A stretch of DNA of 64,000 nucleotides, taken from contig NC_045151.1 of assembly GCF_008831285.2 (NCBI RefSeq), positions 8,571,682-8,635,681 of the forward strand. Direction: 5' to 3'. The notes under the pieces are model-generated. The model was not told the origin of the DNA. It worked only from the letters and a program-made list of their open reading frames with translations, and made no database searches. The translations under genes were made by a program, and so were the position numbers. The stretch comes from Nymphaea colorata. Taxonomy: Eukaryota; Streptophyta; Magnoliopsida; Nymphaeales; Nymphaeaceae. Below are positions 44,561 to 54,580 of this stretch, piece after piece (the stretch's first letter is position 1; each line of letters opens with the position of its first letter).

Positions 44561-45061
44561 TAAAGCAAGGTGGACCATTTAGAAGTGATTGGCTATTCTG
44601 ATGTCGAACTTGGAGGATGCACTGATAGTAGAAAGTCTACTACTGGTTTTGTTTTCCTTTTATCAGGAGGTGCCATCTCATGGGGGAGCAAAAAGCAGAC
44701 TGTGACTGTTGCTCATACCATGGAAGCAGAATTAATTGCATTATATGAGACTACATTGCAAGCAATTTGGATAAAGAATTTCATTTCACAGCTCAAGATA
44801 GTGGATTCTATTGATAGACCACTTAAGGTTCACTGTGATAATGAAGCTGCAGTGTCCTTTTTCAATAACAACAAAAGTACTACTTCTTGTAAGCATATGA
44901 AACTTAAGTATTTTGTCGTTAATGAACAGACAGAGAATCAACTAGTGTGTATTCAACACATTGGGACTACATATATGGTTGCAGATCCTCTTACTAAAGC
45001 GCTAGCATCTGGTATGTTTTTTGAACATGTTAAGAGGATGAGTTTGTGTAGTTCATTGTAA
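44561..45061 (+). pseudogene. Copia B RNase H
   Basis: Frame 44570-45061 is open and nearly full length: GYSDVELGGCTDSRKSTTGF, GGAISWGSKKQTVTVAHTME, CDNEAAVSFFNNNKST and YMVADPLTKAL, ending at a natural-looking TAA. It removes the RNA strand during reverse transcription. It is the best-preserved domain of the element. Confidence 0.9.
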
Positions 45062-45233
45062 ACACTCTATTATACAAACATTTATGAATGTGATCACATA
45101 CAGTTTGTTGTCTATTTATTTTGTATTCTCATTTGTTTGTTGAGAAGTTTTGTAAGACAACAAAGGTGGGACCTTGGAATGGATTTTAAGGCTAATCCAT
45201 TCATTTTGTTTACCCTTGATATCGACTTGGACT

Positions 45234-45243
45234 AGTGAGAGAT
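45234..45243 (+). other. Polypurine tract of copia B
   Basis: AGTGAGAGAT just before the 3' LTR, similar to copia A (AAGTGAGAGAT). Confidence 0.65.
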
Positions 45244-45639
45244 TGTTGGGATTTCTCCATCTGGATAGTCCTGCGTCGATACGGGTCCATATCCGTTTCA
45301 GACCCTTAAGTATAAATACTCGTGTCTTGTGATGGTGAGGGACACATTCAATTTTACCGTCTGGATAATCGGTCCTCTTAGCCATACATGAATTGCCTGT
45401 CCCCATCACTAGGTTGCTATGGCTGAAGAGAGAAACCCATTGCCGCCGCCGCCGCTACCTCCGCAGGGGAACGACTTTATGGGTATTGCAGTCGTTCTAC
45501 CAACAGCCGTCGACATTCAGTCGGCGATCGCCTCTACAGGTTCTACTTCCGCTCTATGAAACACATGGATCTATAAATGGTTTTTTCATTTCTGCATTTT
45601 CCTTTTGGTCGTTATCTTGATTCTTGCAAAGCTCCAACA
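45244..45639 (+). repeat. 3' LTR of copia B
   Basis: TGTTGGGATTTCTCC ... GCTCCAACA, about 90 percent identical to the 5' LTR, with TATAAATA at 45311-45318 and the same short open frame at 45419-45559 (46 codons, CCG run one unit shorter). Confidence 0.92.
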
Positions 45640-45873
45640 TAACACTCTTTAATCACGCTTGATCGTATTGCACACTTATCAACACGTCGGAGAAAGCAGT
45701 AGCAACTATAAGCCGAGTTGCTCCCCCCCTAACCCCTATTATGCAATCGTTATTCGTCTTGCAATATTTGTCTTCTAATGTCATTCATCATCTAATAAAT
45801 AGCACGATGCATGTAGGTACCCATCACATTTGGACGAGCATACATATGCATGGATGACGGCCATGCTTAACAA

Positions 45874-46183
45874 GCGTCGGTAAAAGTTTTACCAATGTTT
45901 TGCTCAAGCATTAGTAAAACTTTGCCGGTGAAAACTGTCACCAACATTTTCTATCTACGCATCGGTGTAAACCATGTTAATGGATGAGCACTGAACATCA
46001 ATGAAGAAAATATTACCGATCTTCTGAAGACGTCGTTAATACTATTACCAACGTGTGCCTCTTCAGCAATGATCATCGAACGTCAGCGAGAATCATTATC
46101 GACGTGCATGTGGACGTTGATCATAGTATTACCAACGTGTAACTAAACGTTGGTAATAGCACGTTGATCATAGTATTTCAGTG
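45874..46183. mobile_element. CACTA-like subterminal repeat fragment
   Basis: Dense short repeats in both orientations: gcgtcggtaaaag, ttaccaatg, attaccaacgtgt, acgttggtaatag, gaccgacg-like words. These resemble the subterminal arrays of plant CACTA (En/Spm) transposons. The right edge reads tagtatttCAGTG, the reverse of a CACTG end. No left terminus or transposase was found. Confidence 0.45.
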
Positions 46184-47369
46184 GGTCTAGATCGTTGCTC
46201 CTAATGGGTGGACCTTAAGCTAACATCACTGTCTAATACATGATGTGTACACAGAACAGTACTTCCAAAGTATTGCTAATAGGTCTTATTGATTAGCTAA
46301 CATGCTAGTGATAGGATTGTGTGACCTGCAAGTACCAAGGAAAGAGACACTAACTACATACTTGTTAGTGTAACGCAATAGTTTGACCTGAAAATAAAAG
46401 TTATGCAACCATATGCCTAAACATGGCTCGTTGCAGTTGATCAGAACTCACATACACAAGCCTCAATGTTTTCAATATTTTAAGACTTGACGTTGTTGAA
46501 TGTGTTAGATTGATGCCCACTGCTGTGTACTATATTTACTATTGAATGAAGCCCCTCCTTGGCGATTTTATTTTATGATAGTAAACATGAGCACCTATGT
46601 AGTGATAAATGATCTTCTCCATTCGTTGAGTTAGAGCCAACTTCTTTCTCATGAATGACTCATTTGGCCAAATCACTCATGGTCTTAAACAATATGTTAA
46701 AGTAGGAACACTAATTCTGTAATTCATCATTTCAAAACACAGTCAAACGCCCATTAGGGCTGTAAAAGGGTAGGCATGTCAATTGATGTAAAAACTTAAA
46801 GATAAGGATTAACACAATTGAAAAAGGTAGGCATTATTCTTCATTTCCCATGTTTGATTGACTTATTTATCAATGTAATACACATGGTGTGTCTCATGTA
46901 CAACATTAGGACTAACTAATACATACATGTTTATGTGGGCACTGAATAAATCGACAAATGATATGCATACACATCACTAAAAAGCTGTCTTCTCCCAAAG
47001 GAATTACTTGAATTCTCGAAGATGTCCCTCTTACTAAAACCAAGTCTGCTATTGGATTTTGTTACCAGGTCTATATGATTTGAGAGAATGTTGACAGACA
47101 TGACCTCATATTGGTCCAATTAAAGAAGCGTTTCAAATTATAACAATTATATGAGATGCCATTAACTCATAATGTTATTACCCTGCACTTCCTAGTTTAT
47201 TAACAGTTTAGTTCATAAAACTTATCGTGTTATCAAACAGCAATGTTGGTTCTTTTTGGTCTTATCTCAGTTCATCTATCACATAGCCTTTGAGGTAGTT
47301 GTGTACTCTCATATAGATACTTGACATGCATTAAAAAAAAATGATGATGACAATTGGAGACACCAAAAC
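46184..47369. other. AT-rich spacer, no gene seen
   Basis: No family-like frame. A 62-codon minus frame at 46931-47119 was not recognised. Confidence 0.4.
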
Positions 47370-47570
47370 AATTTTATATTCTTTTATGTCCCGCAAATAT
47401 TCTCGAATAAATCAGTGGCTGGCAATCGGCTTGGTCAGTAGATCTGCTACTATCATGAGCTTGAATATAGTTTCAATAACACCTTTTCCTTATGAATTAC
47501 GGACATGCGAGTACTTATATTTGATGTCATTACGCTTGGTTTTTAGTGTAAAACTTGAAATTCTATTTAC
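47370..47570 (-). pseudogene. Copia RNase H C-terminal remnant
   Basis: The minus strand reads NDIKYKYSHVRNS-stop-GKGVIE and IVADLLTKPIASH-stop-FIREYL, recognisable as the HIDIKYHFVRD...VIE...VADPLTKPL end of copia RNase H. Only this scrap is left. Confidence 0.6.
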
Positions 47571-49310
47571 TCAACAAAACATGAGTTAAATGAATCCCGG
47601 TGTCACAAAAAGAGTTGATATTTCCACACAAAAAATTGTAGTCCAATATAGGTTGTTGCTTACTCAATTTTCAAACATGTATTTATATCGAAAAAGCATT
47701 GTGTTTTCCTGTAAATAATGATTGACAAGCACTTGTAATTATTTAAAACAATCTAGAAAGCACCTACAGGCCTCCCGTGAGGCACAAATGAAAAAAAATC
47801 TTGACTTGAAACGTGGAAAACATTATTGCAGGCTAGAATTCTTGGACATTGTAAACTATTGATATTTCAAGATTATACAAATCCCATATGAACACCACAT
47901 TGTATGATCTAAAGTACCATATGTTTCTGATTGCATGCCGCTGTTATTTGGATTCAGTACCATTACCTAATCCAACAAGTCAGAGCGAGACTCGGATCCA
48001 ATATCAGCTGCCCACTTCACGATGACATGCTACGGCTGTTAAATGATGTTATATTGCTATCTACATTCCAACTGTTCAACATGCTTCCGTTCAGAGTGTT
48101 TAAAAAAAAAAAAAAAGTCAAAGTGAATCGGCAATGACCGCATCCGCGAGACCAAGAGCGGTTATGTGCATACCCCTGTCTTTAAAAAACTATATATAAA
48201 GTTTGTAATAGCTAAAATATCCCAAAATAGGTAAAAAGAAGAGTCTTTTTAAATGATAGAAAAAGATAACAATTTTAAAAATACATTTCCTTATAAACAA
48301 TTTTTAAAATACCCCAACCTCTTTTTTTTTTTTTTTTTTTCTTCCGGTGCATATTTCTTGCATAGTGCATGCGACTCCATCTCCGGTGATTTTTTATCAC
48401 ATTGGCTTCAGTCTAAGTCACACATAGCTACTATTTGACAGCCGCTCCCCCATCTACGTTTCTAGGGTGCGGGATTGACAACCAATAAAGGTCTTTGGAC
48501 GTGCGGTCAAACTTATTTTCATCATTTTCTTCATATTTCTATTGTTAAATTTTTAAGTAAAAAGAAAAAAAAGTTTAGGGCATGATCGCCCTCTCTCTCC
48601 TCCACCGTGCGTCCCTCTTTCTTTTGGGCGGAGACTGAAATGTCGAACGACGGCCGGCGGCAGCGGACATGCGATGGGTCTCCGAGCAGAAGAATGGTTT
48701 CTCACCCGTATCTTGGGCGATTTATCTGTCTCTGGTTTGATTTCTGCCGTCTGCACTTGTCAGCCTTATTTGATTGTGCTGTTTTCCCATGTTCTGTATC
48801 ACCGATTCAACTCACGACTCACAGCCACGGGTGCTTCTATTTTTCTGTTTTAGTCTTAAATCAAGGTTTGGATTCGAACCACTGTTTTTTTTTTTTGAGA
48901 AATGGATTTGGACCTTAATAAGGCCGCTCGAGCAACATTTAGTGCGAAATCGATCGAGGAATTTTTGAGCTTTTCAAGGGTAGTTTAATCACTCAGAAAA
49001 AAAAAACAAAAGGAAGCGAGTTTGTACTTTTTTTGTTTTTCCCATTTTGTCCTTGCCCCCAGCGGACCATCGGATTGAAAACATCTTGAGCAAGCAAGGT
49101 TGGTTCATGTTTCTATTCAACTTCAACGGAGAGATACATTAAATGTGGCATTGGTTGCCGACCCATTCCAGCAGCTCAATATCTCTATAAGATCAAGAGT
49201 TGCTAGGTGACCGTGGGTTAGGCAGGCCAGGCCGTCCAACACTTGGACGTTCTCTTTGGCCAACCGCTGCAGGCCTTTGTTGGCATATAATCAAGAAAGC
49301 ACCAAACCCA
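47571..49310. other. AT-rich spacer with poly-T and one GC-richer block
   Basis: A ~20-base poly-T lies at 48322-48341 and shorter A/T runs at 48100-48115 and 48885-48896. The block at about 48590-48760 is GC-richer. There the ATG near 48640 opens SNDGRRQRTCDGSPSRRMVS on plus, which could be a lost or unrecognised first exon, but no product is identifiable. Confidence 0.3.
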
Positions 49311-49620
49311 TTCCGCGTTGTTTAATTTAGATTTGGATCAACAGTTATCAAAACTAGGTCAAAATTAAGATCAAATATCCAATTGAACCGCTTTTAAAAA
49401 ATCAGATATGAAAAGAAATTGATATCTGATTCCATTTGGATTTCAAAAATGATATGCGATCCTATTCAGATCTCAAATAGAATATAGTCTTAAATAAGTA
49501 TCCCATATCAAATGTCTATAATACGGTTTAAAATTCATATTTGGATTCGAATGTTAGTGTAAAAACTGGATTCTGATCAGATTCGACATTCACATTTCAA
49601 TCCCACGTAGAAGAAACCGG
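49311..49620. repeat. GATCCAAAT/TTGGATT-rich degenerate tract
   Basis: Repeated words such as gatttggatc, ccaattgaacc, gatatctgattcc and ttcatatttggattc. Resembles tracts at 9.06-9.5 and 34.44-34.75 kb. Confidence 0.4.
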
Positions 49621-49937
49621 ATATGGCAAAAAGGGTCCCGTTCGAATCCTTTCAGTTGACATCCCATGCCGAGTTTGTCAGGCAACAAGGTCGACCGGAT
49701 TGCGCAGAAATTCTATTTGGATCAATCAGATTAGTCCGACCCGCTGACGTCCTAAAGGTCCATCATGGGACGCAATTAGGCAGCACTCAATGTGTCCGGA
49801 AAAGAAGTGTTAGGGGTATTTAAGGAAGTCAAAGACTCAATGAAGTTCGAATCGCGATAATCGCCACGTCTGCTCCGCACAAAAATTCACACCTGTGAGG
49901 CCCCTTCCTCCCCCCTTTCCACCGCTCCCCCTCCCCG

Positions 49938-49944
49938 TATAAGT
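49938..49944 (+). promoter_or_regulatory. TATA box of the patatin-like gene
   Basis: TATAAGT follows a C-rich stretch and lies 185 bp upstream of the ATG at 50123, leaving a 5' UTR of about 150 bases if transcription starts ~30 bp downstream. Confidence 0.6.
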
Positions 49945-50122
49945 ACAGAGGCACGACTGCCGGCTGCTCTTCCCCACTGTTCTTCACCGTCTCTCCGGCT
50001 CCCTCCAGACTCTACAGAGAGAACAGACGCCACACAACGCACAGACAAAGCAGCGGAGAGCTGGTCTGGTGGGCTCGAGGTGCATTTGTTTCTTCCCTCG
50101 CTCTGCTTCCCCGGCGGAGGGA

Positions 50123-53100
50123 ATGGCTGCCAGCGTCGCCGAGCCGAGCTGCGAAGTCGACAAGTTGAGCTACGAGATCTTCTCCATCCTCGAGAGCAAG
50201 TTCCTCTTCGGTCTGACGGAAAAGGTCGCCGGGGAAACCCCGGCCGCAGGAGAACGGTTGGGGCGAGGAAAGGTCCGGGTCCTCTGCATCGACGGCGGGA
50301 GCGGCCCGGGAGGCGTCGTCTCCGCCAAGGCCCTTGCATACCTCGAAGCCGCGCTCCGGCGGAAATCCGGCAACCCGGACGCCCGAATCGCTGACTATGT
50401 CGACGTCGCAGCGGGGTCGGGCATCGGCGGCCTCCTAGCCTCAATGCTCTTCACCCGGTCAGGCGACTCCAGCCGGCCGCTATTCCACGCGGAGAACACG
50501 TGGAAGCTCCTCGTTGACAGCGGAAGAGATCTCTTCCCTCGGCGTTCGGGGATGTTCCGGCGACTTTGCAGCCGATCGCCAGGTTCTCGGTTCGATCGGG
50601 TGCTCAAGAATCTCTTTGGAGATTCCACGCTTCGGGACACGCTGAAGCCGGTACTCGTCCCCTGCTACGACCTCTCGAGCTCGGCGCCGTTCCTTTTCTC
50701 GCGTGCGGATGCGATGGAGACGGATGGCTACAATTTCAAGATCCGAGACGTCTGCCGCGCAGCTGCGGCTGACCCGGCACTCGGGCGCCCGGTTGAGCTC
50801 CGGTCCTTGGACGGGCGGACGAGGTGTGTCGGCGTTGACGGTGGAATCGTGATGAACAACCCAACTGCTGCTGCAATCACGCATGTGATTAACAACAAGC
50901 AGGAGTTCCCGTTCGTCGCCGGCGTGGAAGACCTAATCGTCCTCTCTCTCGGTGCTGGAGACTCGACCTCCGACTACGATACCTGCAGCCAAAATCCGGC
51001 GCCCAGGGCCAGCCAGTTGATCAAGATAGCCGGAGATGGAGTTTCCGATCTGGTAAAGTACCGAAATGCCCTTTATTTTCTTACAAATGAAATGGTTCCA
51101 GTGCTATTTCCTTCTTAGCAACCAAGGTTTAAAACAGATAACAACCACAGTTTTTCTTTTTCCTCTTTTCTTCTTTTTTGCTTCCAAAACTGCTTTTTCA
51201 TTAAAATTATCTCATGCCTATATGCTATCAAACATAGTTAAATGAACGCCTCTTTCAACCAGCAATTGACGCGCCTCGTTTTTGCCGAGACTAGCTGCGT
51301 TGATCACGCCCCTTTGAAAAGTGTAAAAGTAAATTGGAAAACAAGAAGGCGACATGACCGACTTTGTTGGTCGGCTTAAGTACCCCCATCTTCAGGTCTT
51401 TTAACGGAGAAAGGCCAATAAAATTGGCCATCAAGGGGTCCTGGAATGTGGTCCTTCCGAGGGCCAAAACGATGAAAGTGCCATTTAGTTGGTCATTCAC
51501 CCTGGGCAAAATTTTGCAGGAATAGGTCCGTCCACTGTTTTTGTCTAGGGCCTATAAATGCACTGGGGTGCTATTAGGTCAGTGTGTTTATTATGATGTG
51601 ATACAAGATCCTATTGCCATGAAGAGAGCACTAAACAACTGGTGGATCTCGCCGGACCTTGAAAATCAGTGGTCGGAAATTAACATTTTTGCAATATTTC
51701 GTTCCCCTCCCCATAATTCACCATCGAAAGTGTGGGGTACAGCTTTTGCACATGAAGGATATGGAGGCCCTTTTCTTTATTTTGTTTGCAAAAGGGGGTC
51801 CTGATATTGGCAGAAGTTGGGCACCTGTGCACCACTTGTTGCGACAAGTCTGACAAGTTTGGGCATTTTCTTTTGTCACTAACGAAGGGGACCGTCGCGG
51901 TAAAAAGCTAAAATAGAGAAGCCAACGGGGGGAAATGAAGAAATTGTTTCTTTTAAACCAGAAAGGAAGAATGGGATAGGGGAGTTCTACGCCTACGCGA
52001 ATCATGACTTGTACCTCCAGGTCAACAAACAAGTCTTAAACGCTCAATGGCATTTTTCTCGTTATTGACACACGCACAAACCAAGTTTTTCACATTCAAC
52101 AGCAGTTGCATTGCACAAGCTTTGTAGGTACACTTTACGTTATGCTTTAGATGAAATTGTTTATACGGATATTTAACGTTTAACTGTAAGTTGTAAACCT
52201 TGCATCTACGTGTAATTCTCTGTGAGAACAGGTTGTAGGTTTTGAAGCATCGTTAGAATTTTGACAACCAAATCCAGGAACAAGTGTTCATCATTTTTAT
52301 GCAATTACATTGTACCGAGGCTTCTTTCGAACTGAGAGGCTAACAACTCCAATTGCTCGTCGCTTTGCTTACTTAATCAAATCTACATGTTTACAGATTC
52401 ATTCAAAAACTGCGACTACCTTGAGATCTCAAATCTTTTTCTTTGTTTCTTTTGTATTTTTTATCAATAAAAAAACTATGTCCACTTGTTTCAGCGGTGG
52501 ATTTATTAAAATTTTTAGGTCCACATGAGTGAACGCATCAGAAATGTCTCTTGGGGCCTGATTCAGGAGCTGTCTACTTACCTGAGGAAAAGGGAAAATA
52601 CCTCTTTTGCGCGCTTAGCATCCCAGTTCCCAGGGCAATCTGAATTCTCAAAGGAGTTGTTGGTCCAAGTTATGTCAAAAGACAGTCTATTCTTTCATCA
52701 TTTCTCCTTTTCCAGATTTTTCAGCTGCCGCTTTGCACGACATGCAATCACAACAATGCGCATAAAATATTTGGTAAAAGAGGGCGGGCGTCTGGCTTTG
52801 TTTCTTTATCTGTCCCTTTTATTCTTTCAATTTTTGACCAGCCGACAGGTGCCCCTTCTTCCAATGGTACGATAGTTCCTATTCCTATCCCATCTTTTCA
52901 TTGTTTTCTTTTTTCTTTTTTAAAATTCAAGCTTTTGACCAGTGACCTGAGCTGAGCTCTGACTTTCAGAGATGAATGAAAACTAATTACCTTATCTATC
53001 ACTAAAAGCTTAAGTTTTCCATAGGAAACTATCTGTAACATCTTAAATATGCTCTCTTTTTTATTATGAAAATGTCATTGGATGAAAAGAATACATTTCT

Positions 53101-54116
53101 TTCCACAAAAGGGTTCCACATATAGAAGGTCGTATTTCAAACTCAAGACCCAATGTTTTTTCTAATAGCTAACTAGTCGAAATGCGTCCTTTCCCTTTTG
53201 ACTTTGTCAATGATGCGTTTCCTTTTTTCTCTTTGGATATCCTTGCCTGTCTTTTCATATTTTTCGTGAGGGTGCTTGAGTCATTGTTCGTTCTCTCCTG
53301 AATGGGGGACGAAAATTCTCCAGCATAAGTTCGCAATTTCTGGATTTTAGTGGCAATGTAATTGCAAATTGCTAAGTAAAAGCTTTTTTGCGGTGTTGCT
53401 TTTAATGCCTGTCATCATTACAAGTCAAAGGATGAAGAGCGCCACAAATTCTGAAATTCTACAAAGTGGTGTTTGTTAATTTCTCAAGAAATTATGATTG
53501 GTGAAGGATATAAGTGTTTCTTTAACCCTCTAGTCCCGCTTTAACGGCACAATGCAATAACATGAACATGATTTTGCAACAGTTTCAAATGATAAAAGTT
53601 TGAGAAAATTTTTCATTCTAACATCTAGTCCAACTTTCAGGTCGATCAAGCTGTATCAATGGCGTTCGGCTTCAACAGAGCAACCAACTACGTCCGGGTC
53701 CAGGTGTCCTTTCCCTCCCAAGTTCACAAGCCTAACCGACTCAAACCCCGTCCTTCTTTATTTTTTTTTGTTGGAGTCCCAATTCCTTCGATTAGGGGCA
53801 CTCTTGTTATTTACGCTTGACTCCTTCGCTTTCTCAGCCAAACGGTCTCGGTGGCGCGAAACTCTCCGGCGACCCAGCGGCGACCCCGGCGAACATGAAG
53901 ATGGTGGCCAGCCTAGCTGACGAGGTGCTGGCGCAGCGTAACGTGGAGTCGGTGCTCTTCAGGGGGAGGAAGGTGACAGAGAGGACCAACGCCGAGGCGC
54001 TCGAGTGGTTCGCGGACGAGCTGGTCAAAGAGCAAGAGAGACGCCGCTCCAGGGCCTTCCCCACCGTCGTCCTCAAGCAGCACTCTCCCAGGACGTCCTC
54101 CGCCACTTCTCGCTGA
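50123..54116 (+). CDS. pPLAIII: Patatin-like phospholipase, pPLAIII type (3 exons)
   Basis: Exons join 50123-51052, 53641-53703 and 53838-54116, giving 423 residues. Both introns are GT..AG in phase 0. The start is the first ATG of the conserved frame (GAATGGCTG). Exon 1 carries the patatin domain: oxyanion loop CIDGGSGPGG (residues 55-64), GSGIG at 98-102 where classical patatins have GXSXG, and VDGGIVMNNP (238-247) with the catalytic-dyad Asp. Exon 2 reads VDQAVSMAFGFNRATNYVRV. Exon 3 has VESVLFRGRKVTERTNAEAL and ends VVLKQHSPRTSSATSR. The GXGXG substitution is known in the plant pPLAIII subgroup, lipid acyl hydrolases affecting cell elongation and lipid levels. Exon 1 is GC-rich, unlike its surroundings. 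Which pPLAIII paralogue is unresolved. Confidence 0.93.
51053..53640 (+). other. Intron 1 of the patatin-like gene
   Basis: 2588 bp, GTAAAG ... CTTTCAG, long for this gene family. No transposon protein is recognisable in it. The short frames at 51291-52032 and 52525-52875 have no family signature and are treated as chance. Confidence 0.85.
53704..53837 (+). other. Intron 2 of the patatin-like gene
   Basis: 134 bp, GTGTCC ... TTCTCAG. The 5' site (CAG/GTGTCC) is a weaker GT site, but the join VRVQ/PNGLGG fits the family (usually VQANG). Confidence 0.8.
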
Positions 54117-54400
54117 TCTGATCGGCGATGGCGACCATGGCCCCCTTCCCTTCTTTTTCTTTTTCTTGATTCCTATTGTCCTGCTGCGACTTCAGAAAAA
54201 ATTCAGGCTGCCATCGTTTGAGGGAAAAAAAAAAAGAAGGTGCGATGGCGCTTTCGTGATTCTTCACGCTGTTAAGGGCTTTATTTTTGCACTGATTATA
54301 GTGTTCGCTTGAGACGGATCCGGTTTTCATCTCCCGGGTAAAGCCGTATTGTAATATGCTTGTAAATTGTATGTATTTAAGAAGACTAAGTGCAAGTAAT
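54117..54400 (+). other. Probable 3' UTR of the patatin-like gene
   Basis: T-rich sequence with TGTAA-type motifs (gtattgtaatatgcttgtaaa, about 54348-54368), typical of plant polyadenylation regions. Confidence 0.5.
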
Positions 54401-54401
54401 T

Positions 54402-54580
54402 TTTACGAACGAAGTCAGAGGTTAAAGTCCGACCGGCGGGGCTTGATATCCTTTTTCTGCTTTGCTGGTGGACCGGTGAGAAACGATCTTTACGAATGAA
54501 GTCGGTCGGGCGTTAGAGTTCAAAAAGCGGTCGACGGGGGCTCCCACTTTCTTTCTGCTTGGCGACGGCACAATCAGGTT
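54402..54580. repeat. Imperfect ~87-bp tandem duplication
   Basis: tttacgaacgaagtcagag (54402) recurs as tttacgaatgaagtcggtc (54489), and the following accggcgggg / gcggtcgacggggg and ctttctgctt parts recur in the same order. Confidence 0.6.

Larger units (their letters stand above)
38903..45639 (+). mobile_element. Ty1/copia retrotransposon B, structurally complete
   Basis: 6737 bp on plus, bounded by LTRs of 398 and 396 bp and flanked by a perfect 5-bp target duplication, TAACA (38898-38902 and 45640-45644). Order: LTR, GC-rich leader, gag, zinc knuckle, protease, integrase, RT, RNase H, purine tract, LTR. This is the copia order. The LTRs show roughly 40 differences by eye (about 90 percent identity), so it is older than the nested gypsy element. 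Stops and frameshifts break the polyprotein in several places. The PBS is unclear: atgggttatggacc follows the LTR where TGGTATCAGAGC would be expected. Confidence 0.92.

Noticed and set aside
49887-50884. Long minus-strand frames of 134-185 codons
   Set aside because: They are antisense to the GC-rich first exon of the patatin-like gene and Arg-rich, as expected of shadows.
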